64,000 nucleotides of DNA from CAMDHY01 sp046156265. GTDB lineage: Bacteria; Pseudomonadota; Alphaproteobacteria; Rhizobiales; Segnochrobactraceae. The stretch's first letter is position 1. Each line of letters opens with the position of its first letter. Of this stretch, positions 28,331 to 37,360 are shown piece after piece. Both the position numbers and the translations under genes were made by a program. Under the pieces are notes generated by a model. It saw only the letters and a list, made by a program, of their open reading frames with translations, had not been told where the DNA came from and made no database searches. The stretch covers positions 62,001 to 126,000 of the forward strand of contig NZ_JAWDIR010000003.1 in NCBI RefSeq assembly GCF_046156265.1, given 5' to 3'.

Positions 28331-29277
28331 GCGACCGCGGCCTCTACCCGCCGATCGAGCCCTATGCCTCCGGCCGGCTCGATGTCGGCGACGGCCATCA
28401 GGTCTACTGGGAGATCTGCGGCAACCCGGAGGGAAAGCCGGCCGTGTTCCTGCACGGCGGTCCCGGCGCCGGCTGCTCGCCGACGCACCGCCGCCTGTTC
28501 GACCCCGAGCGCTACCGGGTGCTGCTGTTCGACCAGCGCGGCTGTGGCCGCTCGCGGCCGTCGGCGAGCCTCGAGGCCAACACCACCTGGCACCTCGTCG
28601 CCGACATCGAGCGCCTGCGCGAGATGATGGGCGTCGACAAGTGGCTCGTCTTCGGCGGCTCGTGGGGCTCGACGCTGGCCCTCGCCTATGGAGAGACGCA
28701 CCCGGAGCGGGTGAGCGAGATGGTGCTCAGGGGCATCTTCGCGCTCCGCCGCTTCGAGCTCGAATGGTACTACCAGTGGGGCGCCTCGCAGCTCTATCCC
28801 GACAAGTGGGAGCGCTTCCTGGCGCCGATCCCGGAGGCCGAGCGTGGCGACCTGATGGCCGCCTATCACCGCCGCCTCACCGGCTCCGACCGCGCCGTAC
28901 AGCTTCAGGCGGCGAAGGCGTGGAGCGTCTGGGAGGGCGAGACGATCACGCTGATGCCGAACCCGGCGATGTCGGCGATGCATGCGAGCGACGCCTTCGC
29001 CCTCGCCTTCGCGCGCATCGAGAACCACTACTTCGTCAACGCCGGCTGGATGGAGGAGGGGCAGCTCATCCGCGACGCCCACAAGCTCCGGGCAATCCCG
29101 GGGGTGATCATCCAGGGCCGCTACGATATCGCCACCCCGGCCGTCTCCGCGTGGGACCTGCACAAGGCCTGGCCGGAAGCGGAGTTCCACCTCGTCGAGG
29201 GCGCCGGCCACGCCTTTTCCGAGCCCGGCATCCTCGAGCGCCTGATCGCCGCCACCGACCGCTTCGCGGCCGGCTGA
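28327..29277 (+). CDS. pip: Prolyl aminopeptidase (proline iminopeptidase)
   Basis: Alpha/beta-hydrolase of 316 residues that removes N-terminal proline from peptides. Visible: oxyanion site FLHGGPGAGC at residues 41-50, LLFDQRGCGRSRP, nucleophile Ser112 in GGSWGSTLALAY, catalytic Asp in GRYDIATP and His in EGAGHAFSE. The WYYQWGASQLYPD cap segment is typical of the bacterial monomeric enzyme. Length fits the family. It overlaps the GFA gene by four bases and precedes cimA by 17, so the three likely form one transcript. Confidence 0.95.
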   Translation: MSDRGLYPPIEPYASGRLDVGDGHQVYWEICGNPEGKPAVFLHGGPGAGCSPTHRRLFDPERYRVLLFDQRGCGRSRPSASLEANTTWHLVADIERLREMMGVDKWLVFGGSWGSTLALAYGETHPERVSEMVLRGIFALRRFELEWYYQWGASQLYPDKWERFLAPIPEAERGDLMAAYHRRLTGSDRAVQLQAAKAWSVWEGETITLMPNPAMSAMHASDAFALAFARIENHYFVNAGWMEEGQLIRDAHKLRAIPGVIIQGRYDIATPAVSAWDLHKAWPEAEFHLVEGAGHAFSEPGILERLIAATDRFAAG

Positions 29278-29294
29278 GCGGAGGGACAAGACCC

Positions 29295-30938
29295 ATGACC
29301 GACACGACTGCGCGCGAGCGCCTCTATCTCTTCGACACGACGCTGCGCGATGGCGCGCAGACGAACGGCATCGACTTCTCGCTCGAGGACAAGATCGCCG
29401 TGGCGAGCCTCCTGGAGCGGCTCGGCGTCGACTACGTCGAGGGCGGCTATCCCGGCGCCAATCCGCTCGACACCGCCTTCTTCGCCGAGAAGCGCACGAA
29501 GAAGGCGATCTTCACCGCCTTCGGCATGGTGAAGCGCGCCGGACGCTCGGTCGAGAACGACCCCGGCGTCGCCGACGTGCTCGGCTCGGCGGCCGATGCG
29601 TGCTGCTACGTTGCGAAGTCGTGGGACTATCACGTCCGCGTCGCCCTCGGGACGACGCTGGAGGAAAACCTCGTCTCGATCCGCGAGACGGTGGCGGCCA
29701 CCGTGGCGGCCGGCCGCGAGGCGCTGGTCGACTGCGAGCATTTCTTCGACGGCTATGCCGCGAACCCCGACTATGCGCTCGCCTGCGCCCGCACGGCGTA
29801 CGAGGCCGGCGCCCGCTGGGTGGTGCTCTGTGACACCAACGGCGGCACGATGCCGTCGCAGGTGGAGGCCGTGGTGCGGGCGGTGACGGCGGTGGTGCCG
29901 GGCGACCGCCTCGGCATCCACGCCCACGACGACACCGGCCAGGCAGTGGCGAACTCGCTCGCCGCCGTGCGCGGCGGCGCCCGCCAGATCCAGGGCACGC
30001 TGAACGGCATCGGCGAGCGCTGCGGCAACGCCAACCTCGTCACCCTCATCCCGACCCTGAAGCTGAAGCCGGCCTATGCCGAGCGCTTCACGATCGGCGT
30101 CGACGACGAGGCGCTCTCCGACCTGACAGGGATCAGCCGCGCCTTCGACGAGCTCCTCAACCGCGCTCCTAACCGGCACGCCCCTTACGTCGGCGAGGCG
30201 GCGTTCGCGACGAAGGCCGGCATCCACGCCTCGGCCATCCTGAAAGACCCCCGCACCTACGAGCACGTGCCGCCGGAGACCGTCGGCAACCGCCGCCGGG
30301 TGCTCGTCTCCGACCAGGCCGGCAAGTCGAACCTCGTCCACGAGCTCGACCGCGTCGGCATCCAGGTGGCCAAGGACGACCCGCGCCTCGACCGCCTGCT
30401 CGCCGACGTCAAGGCGCGCGAGGCCGAGGGCTACGCCTACGAGGGGGCCGACGCCTCCTTCGCGCTGCTCGCCCGCCGGGCCCTCGGCACGGTGCCGCGC
30501 TTCTTCGACGTGAAGAGCTTCCGGGTGATGGTGGAGCGCCGCTTCAACGCCGTCGGCGAGCTCGTCACGGTGTCGGAGGCGGTGGTGAAGGTGGTGGTCG
30601 ACGGCGAGGAGATCCTCTCGGTCGCCGAGGGCAACGGCCCGATCAACGCGCTGGACATCGCGCTCCGGAAAGATCTCGGCCGCTACCAGTCGATCATCCA
30701 GGACCTCGAGCTCGTCGACTTCAAGGTGCGGATCCTCAACGGCGGCACGGGGGCGACGACGCGCGTGCTGATCGAGAGCCGCGACGGCGACGGCGACCGC
30801 TGGTTCACCGTCGGCGTCTCGCCGAACATCGTCGATGCGTCCTTCCAGGCGCTGATCGACTCGGTGACCTACAAGCTGATCAAGGAGGGTGCGGCGACCG
30901 CGAGCGGCGCCGTGGCGGCGCTGCGGAAGTCGGCTTGA
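29295..30938 (+). CDS. cimA: (R)-citramalate synthase
   Basis: Protein of 547 residues of the LeuA-like family. Visible: LFDTTLRDGAQTNGIDFSLE at the N-terminus, HAHDDTGQAVAN (metal ligands), GTLNGIGERCGNANL, and a C-terminal LeuA-type allosteric domain. The TLRDGAQ plus GIGERCGN pattern and 530-550 length fit citramalate synthases, which join pyruvate and acetyl-CoA to start threonine-independent isoleucine synthesis; the C-terminal domain would sense isoleucine. Isopropylmalate synthase (LeuA) is the main alternative but is less likely given the pattern. Confidence 0.92.
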   Translation: MTDTTARERLYLFDTTLRDGAQTNGIDFSLEDKIAVASLLERLGVDYVEGGYPGANPLDTAFFAEKRTKKAIFTAFGMVKRAGRSVENDPGVADVLGSAADACCYVAKSWDYHVRVALGTTLEENLVSIRETVAATVAAGREALVDCEHFFDGYAANPDYALACARTAYEAGARWVVLCDTNGGTMPSQVEAVVRAVTAVVPGDRLGIHAHDDTGQAVANSLAAVRGGARQIQGTLNGIGERCGNANLVTLIPTLKLKPAYAERFTIGVDDEALSDLTGISRAFDELLNRAPNRHAPYVGEAAFATKAGIHASAILKDPRTYEHVPPETVGNRRRVLVSDQAGKSNLVHELDRVGIQVAKDDPRLDRLLADVKAREAEGYAYEGADASFALLARRALGTVPRFFDVKSFRVMVERRFNAVGELVTVSEAVVKVVVDGEEILSVAEGNGPINALDIALRKDLGRYQSIIQDLELVDFKVRILNGGTGATTRVLIESRDGDGDRWFTVGVSPNIVDASFQALIDSVTYKLIKEGAATASGAVAALRKSA

Positions 30939-30999
30939 GGCGGCGGGGTGGCGGGAGCTTATTGCGCTCTCACTGACTCAAGGCGGCGCCGAACCCGCG

Positions 31000-31137
31000 G
31001 CCCCCCCCCTCCGACCGGCTTCGCCGGCCACCTCCCCCGCGAGGGGGGAGGGTTCGCATCGAGATTTGAGCAAGAGAGTTGCCAGAGAGCGAAACGTAAA
31101 CCCTCCCCCCTCGCGGGGGAGGGTAGGGAGGGGGGCG
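31000..31137. repeat. Palindromic repeat B, copy 2
   Basis: Second copy of the element at 26938-27063, with the same GAGGGGGGAGGG and CCCTCCCCCCTC arms. Its middle aligns with the reverse complement of copy 1 (shared TCTGGC, TTGC, TCAA, TCTCGA-GCG), so the two lie in inverted orientation about 4 kb apart. It fills the space between cimA and the LOG gene, which converge here. Confidence 0.82.
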
Positions 31138-31213
31138 CCGCGAGTCCTGACGGTGCAGCATCCGGCGACGAGGCCGCGGCGAGGATCTCACGACCGAGGC
31201 AGCCGCCCGCCCC

Positions 31214-31813
31214 TCACATCCGCCGAAGCACCGCCGCGTCCTCGGGCCGTCCCGCCGCAGCGCCTTGTGCTGCCTCGAGCCGCGGCAGCAGGTCGGCGAC
31301 CTCGGCCACCACCTCGTAGCGCAGCTCGTAGCCCGGGCGGATGAAGGCCTCGGCGCGCATGTGGTCGAGGAGATCGACCAGCGGCCGCCAGAAGCCGTCG
31401 ACGTCGAGGAGGGCGATAGGCTTGTCGTGCTGGCCGAGCTGGGCCCAGGTCATCATCTCGACGACCTCCTCCAGCGTGCCGATGCCGCCCGGCATCGCCA
31501 CGAAGGCGTCCGACTTCTCGAACATCAGCCGCTTGCGCTCGTGCATGTCGGCGGTGACGACGAGGTCGTCGGCGTCCTTCAGCATGACTTCGCGGTCGGC
31601 GAGGAACTGCGGGATGATGCCGGTGACGGAGCCGCCGTGGGCGAGCACCGAGCGGGCGATGCGCCCCATCAGCCCGACCGAGCCACCTCCATAGACAAGG
31701 CGCACGCCGGCACCGGCCAGCGTGCGGCCGAGCTCGTCGGCCACCGTGGCATAGAGGGGGTTTCGGCCCGGCGCCGAGCCGCAATAGACGCAGACACTGT
31801 TGATCGATCGCAT
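31214..31813 (-). CDS. LOG family nucleotide 5'-monophosphate phosphoribohydrolase
   Basis: Protein of 199 residues of the TIGR00730/LOG family. It opens SVCVYCGSAPG, has VYGGGSVGLMG, ERKRLMFEKSDAFVAMPGGI and the signature PGGIGTLEE. LOG enzymes release the free base from nucleoside monophosphates and in plants activate cytokinins; the bacterial role is often purine salvage or unknown. The ATG at 31811-31813 gives the usual start; in-frame codons upstream add 25 residues without conservation. Divergent from ubiG by 119 bases. Confidence 0.93.
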   Translation of the reverse strand: MRSINSVCVYCGSAPGRNPLYATVADELGRTLAGAGVRLVYGGGSVGLMGRIARSVLAHGGSVTGIIPQFLADREVMLKDADDLVVTADMHERKRLMFEKSDAFVAMPGGIGTLEEVVEMMTWAQLGQHDKPIALLDVDGFWRPLVDLLDHMRAEAFIRPGYELRYEVVAEVADLLPRLEAAQGAAAGRPEDAAVLRRM

Positions 31814-31932
31814 GTCCCTCTGTCGCACCGCACAAGAAGGGGCGTCAAGCCGCAGCAGGCATGCCGGACGCCGGCGCCGCATTGACATCGCCGGCGCCCG
31901 CGCGACCTATCGCGGGGACAAGGGAGCCTCAG

Positions 31933-32712
31933 ATGACGGGAAACAGCATCCTCGAGCCCGCGGCGACGGCACCGGCAACGGAGCGGACCACGGTCGATCC
32001 GGCCGAGGTCGCCCGCTTCGCGGCGCTGGCGAAGGAATGGTGGGATCCGCGCGGCAAGCTCGCGCCGCTGCACCGGCTCAACCCCATCCGGCTGCAGTAC
32101 ATCAAGGACGCCTGTGCGCGCCGCTTCGCCCGCGACCCGAAGGACAGCAATGCGCTGGCGGGCCTCACGATCCTCGACGTCGGCTGCGGCGGCGGGCTGT
32201 TGTCGGAGCCGCTCGCTCGCATGGGCGCCCGCGTCACCGGCCTCGACCCGGCGGAGGAGAACGTCGCCGTCGCGAGCCTGCACGCCGAACGCGCCGGCAT
32301 CGCCGTCGACTACCGCGCCACCACGGCGGAAGAGATCGCCGCCGCCGGCGAGCGCTTCGACGTGGTCCTGGCGATGGAGGTGGTGGAGCACGTCGCCGAC
32401 GTTCCGGCCTTCATCGCGGCCTGCGCCTCGATGGTGAAGCCGGGCGGACTGTTCGTCGCCGCCACCATCAACCGCACGCCGAAGGCGTTCATGCTCGCCA
32501 TCGTCGGCGCGGAGTACGTGCTTCGGTGGCTGCCGCGCGGCACCCACTCCTACGACAAGCTGGTGCGCCCCTCGGAGCTGTCGTCGGCGGTGACGGAGGC
32601 GGGACTTCTGGTGCAGGAGACGATCGGCGTCGTCTACGACCCGCTGCGTGACCGCTGGTCGACGGCGGCCGACACCGACGTCAACTACATGCTGCTCGCC
32701 GGCCGCGGCTGA
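31933..32712 (+). CDS. ubiG: Ubiquinone biosynthesis O-methyltransferase
   Basis: SAM-dependent methyltransferase of 259 residues that carries out both O-methylations in ubiquinone synthesis. Visible: AKEWWDPRGKLAPLHRLNPI, the UbiG signature; LDVGCGGGLLSEPLARMGA (SAM site) near residue 80; AMEVVEHVADV; and NRTPKAFMLAI. Length and start (ATG at 31933) match alphaproteobacterial UbiG. It converges with the DUF1178 gene. Confidence 0.96.
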   Translation: MTGNSILEPAATAPATERTTVDPAEVARFAALAKEWWDPRGKLAPLHRLNPIRLQYIKDACARRFARDPKDSNALAGLTILDVGCGGGLLSEPLARMGARVTGLDPAEENVAVASLHAERAGIAVDYRATTAEEIAAAGERFDVVLAMEVVEHVADVPAFIAACASMVKPGGLFVAATINRTPKAFMLAIVGAEYVLRWLPRGTHSYDKLVRPSELSSAVTEAGLLVQETIGVVYDPLRDRWSTAADTDVNYMLLAGRG

Positions 32713-32736
32713 GGGGATCGCTCGCGGGCCGCTTGG

Positions 32737-33243
32737 TCAGTTGCGATCTTCCGGCAGCACCGGCAGGGCGTGCACCTCGATGCCCTCGTCGAGGAGCGCC
32801 TCGACCTCGTCGCGCGAGGCCTGGCCGTAGATGCCGCGGGCGTCCGTCTCGCCGTAATGGATCTTGCGCGCCTCCTCGGGGAAGCGCGGGCCGACGTTCT
32901 CGGCGTTTTCCTCGACGTGGCGGCGCATCTGCCGGAGCATCTCGGCGAGCGCGGCCGCGCGCGGATCAGGCAGCGTCACCGGCATGGGCGGCGGCGGGAC
33001 GGGCGCCGCAGCAGCGGCGGCGGGCTCGGGCACCGCTGGTGCGGCGGCCATCGTCGCGGCGATCTCGGCGCGCTTGCGCGAGGTCGAGACGGCCGGCGCC
33101 ATCAGCGCGCGCGTCACCGCGTGGGAGCCGCAGACGGGACAGGCCAGGAGCTCTGCTGCCTGCTGGCGCTCGAAGTCGTCGGAGGAGCGGAACCAGGCCT
33201 CGAAACCGTGCTCCTCGCCGCACTCGAGCGCGTAGCGGATCAA
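32737..33243 (-). CDS. DUF1178 family protein, TTG start
   Basis: Protein of 168 residues. The N-terminus IRYALECGEEHGFEAWFRSS, DDFERQQ, CPVCGSHAVTRALMAP is the DUF1178 family, with cysteines that probably bind zinc. The family starts MIRYAL; here the corresponding codon is TTG at 33241-33243, whose bases overlap the stop of the upstream gene as TTGA. The middle has a proline- and alanine-rich linker; the end (GRRFPEEARKIHYGE-like, here GPRFPEEARKIHYGETDARG) is conserved. Function unknown. Last gene of the comF-grxC-nitrilase group. Confidence 0.88.
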   Translation of the reverse strand: MIRYALECGEEHGFEAWFRSSDDFERQQAAELLACPVCGSHAVTRALMAPAVSTSRKRAEIAATMAAAPAVPEPAAAAAAPVPPPPMPVTLPDPRAAALAEMLRQMRRHVEENAENVGPRFPEEARKIHYGETDARGIYGQASRDEVEALLDEGIEVHALPVLPEDRN

Positions 33244-34118
33244 GAGGCCGCCCTCCGGGCCGCCGCATCGACGGGCGGCAGGTCCGGCACGCCGAACAGG
33301 CGGTCGTTCTTCAGGGCCGGGATGCGGCCGCGCGCCTCGGTCACCTTCGCCGGATCGAGATCGGCGAAGATCACCCCCGGCTCGGCGCCGGCCTCGGCGA
33401 CGACGACACCCCACGGGTCGACGATCAGGCTGTGGCCGTAGGTCTCCCGGCCGTCCTCGTGGGTGCCGCCCTGGGCGGCGGCGACCACGTAGGCGCCGCA
33501 CTCGATGGCGCGGGCGCGCATCAGCACGTGCCAGTGCGCCTCGCCCGTCTGACGGGTGAAAGCCGCTGGTACGGCGAGCAGCCCGGCGCCGCCCTTGGCG
33601 AGCGCCCGGAAGAGCTGCGGAAAGCGCAGGTCATAGCAGATGGCGAGCCCGAGCCGCAGGTCGGCCGGCGCGCCCGGCAGATCGACGGCGATCGCCTGCT
33701 CGCCCGGGCTGTAGGTGTTCGATTCCCGCCAGCTCTCGCCGTTGGCGAGGTCGACGTCGAACATGTGGATCTTGTCGTACTTGGCGATCACCGCGCCGTC
33801 CGGGCCGATGACGAAGGCGCGGTTGGCGACGCCGTCCGGTGTGTGGATGGCGAGCGAGCCGATATGGACGACGATGCCGAGCTCGGCCGCGACTTGGGCG
33901 AGACGCGTCAGCGTCGGATCCTCGGCCTCGGAGGCGATCTTGGCCAGCACCGCGGCGCGGTCGCGCTCGAGGAGGTTCGTCATCTCGGGGGTGACGACGT
34001 AGCGCGCGCCGCCCTTCGCCGCCTCGCGGATCAGCGCCTCGGCGGCCGCGATGTTGTCGGCGACGGTGCGCCCGGAGCGCATCTGCGCGCAGGCGACGCG
34101 GAAGGTCTCAGAGGCCAT
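33240..34118 (-). CDS. Carbon-nitrogen hydrolase (Nit1/deaminated glutathione amidase type)
   Basis: Nitrilase-superfamily amidase of 292 residues. The catalytic triad is visible: Glu45 in VVTPEMTN, Lys116 in KYDKIHMFDVDL and Cys161 in AICYDLRFP. The KIHMFDVD segment and the location between grxC and DUF1178 are typical of the Nit1 type, whose yeast and mammalian members repair deaminated glutathione. Start ATG at 34116-34118. It overlaps the DUF1178 start. Reaction inferred from family. Confidence 0.93.
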   Translation of the reverse strand: MASETFRVACAQMRSGRTVADNIAAAEALIREAAKGGARYVVTPEMTNLLERDRAAVLAKIASEAEDPTLTRLAQVAAELGIVVHIGSLAIHTPDGVANRAFVIGPDGAVIAKYDKIHMFDVDLANGESWRESNTYSPGEQAIAVDLPGAPADLRLGLAICYDLRFPQLFRALAKGGAGLLAVPAAFTRQTGEAHWHVLMRARAIECGAYVVAAAQGGTHEDGRETYGHSLIVDPWGVVVAEAGAEPGVIFADLDPAKVTEARGRIPALKNDRLFGVPDLPPVDAAARRAAS

Positions 34119-34147
34119 GGCAGTTTCCTTCAGGACCGCTGTCTCCT

Positions 34148-34402
34148 TCAGGCGGCGAGCAGCGGATCGAGCTTGCCGGCGCCGTCGAGGGCGTAGAGGT
34201 CGTCGCAGCCACCGACGTGGGTGTCGCCGACGAAGATCTGCGGATAGGTCGCCCGGCCCGAGCGCTGGATCATCTCGGCGCGCAGCTCCGGTCGCCCGGT
34301 CGCGTCGATCTCCTGGAACGCGGCGCCCTTCTTCTCCAGCAGGCTCTTCGCCGCCGAGCAGTAGCCGCAGGCCTGACGCGTGTAGATGACGACCTTTGCC
34401 AT
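34148..34402 (-). CDS. grxC: Glutaredoxin 3
   Basis: Glutaredoxin of 84 residues. It starts MAKVVIYTRQACGYCSAAK, with active-site cysteines 12 and 15; the motif is CGYC rather than CPYC. TYPQIFVGDTHVGGCDDLYAL provides the cis-Pro and glutathione-binding residues. It reduces disulfides and mixed disulfides with glutathione. Start chosen at the ATG 34400-34402; a longer frame upstream is not conserved. Part of the comF-grxC-nitrilase-DUF1178 group. Confidence 0.96.
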   Translation of the reverse strand: MAKVVIYTRQACGYCSAAKSLLEKKGAAFQEIDATGRPELRAEMIQRSGRATYPQIFVGDTHVGGCDDLYALDGAGKLDPLLAA

Positions 34403-34508
34403 GATGCCCTCGCAACGTCGCAGCGTCGCGGAAAGTTCAGTTCCGTCTAAGTAGGTGAGGCGACTGGGGTCTGGCAAGGTGGGGGCGTCCCCGGCCGGCG
34501 CGGCGGCG

Positions 34509-35333
34509 TCAGATCCCCTCCCCCTGCACCACCCGGGCGAAGACGAGCACGTCGACCCGCGCCGCCCCGGCCCGCTTCAGCGCCCGCGTCGCCGCCGCGA
34601 CGGTGGCCCCGGACGTCAGCACGTCGTCGACCAGCACGAGCCGCCGCCCCTCGACGGCGGCCTTGCGCCCGGCCGGCACGCGGAAGGCGCCGCGGACGTT
34701 GTCGGCACGCTCGCCCTTGTCGAGACCGACCTGATGCGGCGTCGGCCGCACCCGCTCCAGCGCGAACGGATCGACCGCGACGCCGCTGCTGCGGCCGACG
34801 ACGTCGGCGATGGCGGCCGCCTGATTGAAGCGCCGGGTCCACAGGCGCCGCGGGTGCAGCGGCACCGGCACGAGGGCGTCGGCATCGACGAGGAGGTCGC
34901 GGCCGGCGCGCGCGGCCATCCTGCCCATCAGCGCCGCCACCTCGCCACGGTCGCGGTACTTCAGCGCGTGCACGAGGTTGCCGGCGACGTCGCCGTAGCG
35001 CACGGCGGCGCGGGCGCGGTCATAGGGCGGCGGGTCGGCGATGGCGGCGGCCGACAGCGCCCCCTCGCCGAGGTCGAAGGAGAACGGCGTGCCGAGCCGG
35101 TCGCAGAACGGCCGCTCGATCGGCGCGAGCCCGCCCCAGCACGTGACGCACAGCGCATGATCGTCGGCGACCGGGCGGCGGCAGGCGAGGCAGACCGGCG
35201 GCAGGGCGGTGTCGAGGACGGCGCGGCCGAGGCGCAGCGTCGCGTGGCCGGCGGCGGCGAGGCGCGCGCCGAAGGCCACCGGCCGCCGCACGGCCGGCTC
35301 CGCCGCCATCCCCTCGGGCAGCCATTCGCTCAT
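34509..35333 (-). CDS. comF: ComF family phosphoribosyltransferase-like protein
   Basis: Protein of 274 residues. A zinc-ribbon-like N-terminus (PPVCLACRRPV, CVTCWGGL, FCDRLG) is followed by a type I PRTase domain with LVLVDDVLTSGATVAAATRA, the phosphoribosyl-pyrophosphate loop. YGDVAGNLVHALKYRDRGEV and VPVPLHPRRLWTRRFNQA are the ComF hallmarks. ComF is linked to DNA uptake in naturally competent bacteria, and its PRTase substrate is unknown. It heads the minus-strand cluster. Confidence 0.93.
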   Translation of the reverse strand: MSEWLPEGMAAEPAVRRPVAFGARLAAAGHATLRLGRAVLDTALPPVCLACRRPVADDHALCVTCWGGLAPIERPFCDRLGTPFSFDLGEGALSAAAIADPPPYDRARAAVRYGDVAGNLVHALKYRDRGEVAALMGRMAARAGRDLLVDADALVPVPLHPRRLWTRRFNQAAAIADVVGRSSGVAVDPFALERVRPTPHQVGLDKGERADNVRGAFRVPAGRKAAVEGRRLVLVDDVLTSGATVAAATRALKRAGAARVDVLVFARVVQGEGI

Positions 35334-35397
35334 GGGCGGTATCCTAGCGCGGCGGCGACCCAGCTGCGAGCGGGAGCGCCGCCGTCGAGGCGCCCGG

Positions 35398-37113
35398 CTA
35401 CTGGTCGAAGACGATGCGCAGGCGCCGCCGGCCGCCGTGGTCCTGCACCTCGGAGCAATCGGCGCGGTCGAGGACCAGCCGGCGCTGCACCGCGGTCATG
35501 TAGGCGTCGACGTCCTCGATGTCGTCGAGGCTCGACGGCGGCGTCGGCGGCGGCATCTTCTCGAGGCTGACGCCGGCCGGCAGCATCGCCGTCAGCGCCG
35601 CCATGGAATCGGTCGCCTCCACCGTCAGGTCGAGGCCCTGCCCGCCGCCCTCGCGGCGCACGAGGTCGGCGACCTCCTCGGCCGCCAGGACCATCATGCC
35701 GGCGACGTCACGCGCCATGCCGAGGCGGGCGGTGGCGTCGCGGACGAAGTCGGTCATCTCCGGCAGCTCGGCGGCGGTGAAGGCGCGGGCGCGCTTGCGG
35801 CGCTGGCCGAGACCGAGCACCAGCGTCAGCACCACCGCGCAGACGATCGCCACCGTCAGGCTGGAGCGCGTCAGCGCCGCGAACGCCGGCGGCAGGCCGG
35901 CGAAGAAGGTGGGGAAAGCGTCGTGCGCCATCACCAGCAGGAGCGACAGCCCGACGACGAGGATGCGGCGATTGTCGAGGGCGCGCGAGGCGATGACGAA
36001 CAGGCCGTTCATGATGATGAAGGCCGCCGAGAACAGCAGCACCGCGCCGGAGATTTCCTGCGGCACCATCAGGGCGACCGCGCGCACCGGCGGCAGCAGG
36101 CTCATGGCGATCAGGATCAGGCCCGCGAGGATGCCGACGGCGCGCGACAGCACCCCCGCCGCCACCGACAGCCCGACGCTGCCGGAGAACGAGTTGGTGC
36201 CGAGCGAGCCGAGGATCGCCGAGGTGAGCGTCGAGACGCCGTCGGAGAGGATGCCGCGGGCGATCTGGCGGTAGTCGGGCCGGCGCCAGCCGGGGGTGGC
36301 GGCGCGCTGCGCCGTCGTCACGTCGCCGGCGGTGCGCAGCGCGCAGGCGAGGCCGGCGATGACGAAGCCCGGCAGCAGCGCGAGGTCGAAGGTGGGCACG
36401 GGGAAGAACGGCATCGGCACGTTGACCAGGCCGATCTCGTGCCAGGCCGGCAGGCGGGTGAGGTCGAACTCGCCGAAGAACGGCGCCGCGACGAGGCCGA
36501 CGACGAGGCCGACGAGGGCGGCGAGCGTCTTCAGCGAGCCGGGCAGGTAGACGGCGGCGAAGATCATCACCATCACCGTCAGCCCGCCGAGGCCGGGCGA
36601 GGCGGCGCGGTCGATCGCCGCCCCGTGCGGGTCGAGCGAGAAGATCAGCCGGAAGCCGACCATGCCGAGCAGGATGCCGATCGTGACGATGACGACGCCG
36701 GCGAGCTCGACCGAGACGAAGTGGCGGATGCGCCGGAGGATGAGCCCGAAGCCGAGCTCGACCACAGCGGCGATCATCAGCATGCCGGCCATCAACGGCA
36801 GGCCGCCGCGCTCCACCGCGAGCAGGATCGGCGGCATGTAGGCGGCGGTGAAGGTGGTGGGCACCAGCAGCCGCGAGCCGAGCGGACCGAGACCCCGGCA
36901 CTGCAGCAACGTGCCGATGCCGAGCACCAGGAAGGCGAGGCCGATGAAGCGTTCGCCGTCGACGCTGCCGGCCGGCAGGGCGTTCAGCACGATCACCGGG
37001 AAGGCGATGTTGATCGCCGTCAGCACGCCAACGTGCTGGGCGGCGCTGCCGACCAGAAGGCCGAGCGGCGGTCGCTGGTCGGGTCCGTAGACCGTCCGGG
37101 TGCCGTCGCTCAT
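35398..37113 (-). CDS. NCS2-type nucleobase permease with C-terminal RsbW-like extension
   Basis: Protein of 571 residues. Residues 1-440 are a xanthine/uracil permease with about 12-14 hydrophobic segments; the NCS2 signature GTNSFSGSVGLSVAAGVLSR is clear, and TTAQRAATPGW precedes it. Residues 445-571 are soluble: an N-terminal helix (FTAAELPEMTDFVRDATARL), a second helix with LAAEEVADLVRREGGG, a strand, a loop with proline repeats and a final RRLVLDRA-GGRRRLRIVFDQ. This order resembles RsbW/SpoIIAB-type GHKL domains without a clear ATP site. Substrate unknown; the tail might regulate transport. ATG at 37111-37113. Confidence 0.85.
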   Translation of the reverse strand: MSDGTRTVYGPDQRPPLGLLVGSAAQHVGVLTAINIAFPVIVLNALPAGSVDGERFIGLAFLVLGIGTLLQCRGLGPLGSRLLVPTTFTAAYMPPILLAVERGGLPLMAGMLMIAAVVELGFGLILRRIRHFVSVELAGVVIVTIGILLGMVGFRLIFSLDPHGAAIDRAASPGLGGLTVMVMIFAAVYLPGSLKTLAALVGLVVGLVAAPFFGEFDLTRLPAWHEIGLVNVPMPFFPVPTFDLALLPGFVIAGLACALRTAGDVTTAQRAATPGWRRPDYRQIARGILSDGVSTLTSAILGSLGTNSFSGSVGLSVAAGVLSRAVGILAGLILIAMSLLPPVRAVALMVPQEISGAVLLFSAAFIIMNGLFVIASRALDNRRILVVGLSLLLVMAHDAFPTFFAGLPPAFAALTRSSLTVAIVCAVVLTLVLGLGQRRKRARAFTAAELPEMTDFVRDATARLGMARDVAGMMVLAAEEVADLVRREGGGQGLDLTVEATDSMAALTAMLPAGVSLEKMPPPTPPSSLDDIEDVDAYMTAVQRRLVLDRADCSEVQDHGGRRRLRIVFDQ

Positions 37114-37360
37114 CGCCGGCGCACGGTCCCGCCGTCCGCACCGGACGCCCTCAGCCGTTCCACCCGGTCCGTCCGCATCGCCGCGTCGCCCCCCCACCGG
37201 ACGTCGCGCCGGCTGTGGCGCGAACGTGCCCCGGCGCGGGGCCGGTGTAAACGGGGCCGGCGCCGCTGCCGTACCGGCAGACGTGGTGCGCTCGGCCGCG
37301 ACGTCCAGAGCCGGCGGGCGGCCATCGACGGTGCCGCATTTCGGTGCTAGCGCATCGGCC

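Noticed and set aside
26938..31137. Paired C- and G-rich hairpins as a CRISPR or transposon end
   Set aside because: Only two copies, no regular spacing or spacers, and no transposase gene; they fit intergenic palindromes.
35209..37350. Open frame of 713 codons on the plus strand
   Set aside because: Antisense shadow of the permease; extreme His/Arg/Gln/Glu content typical of reversed hydrophobic genes.
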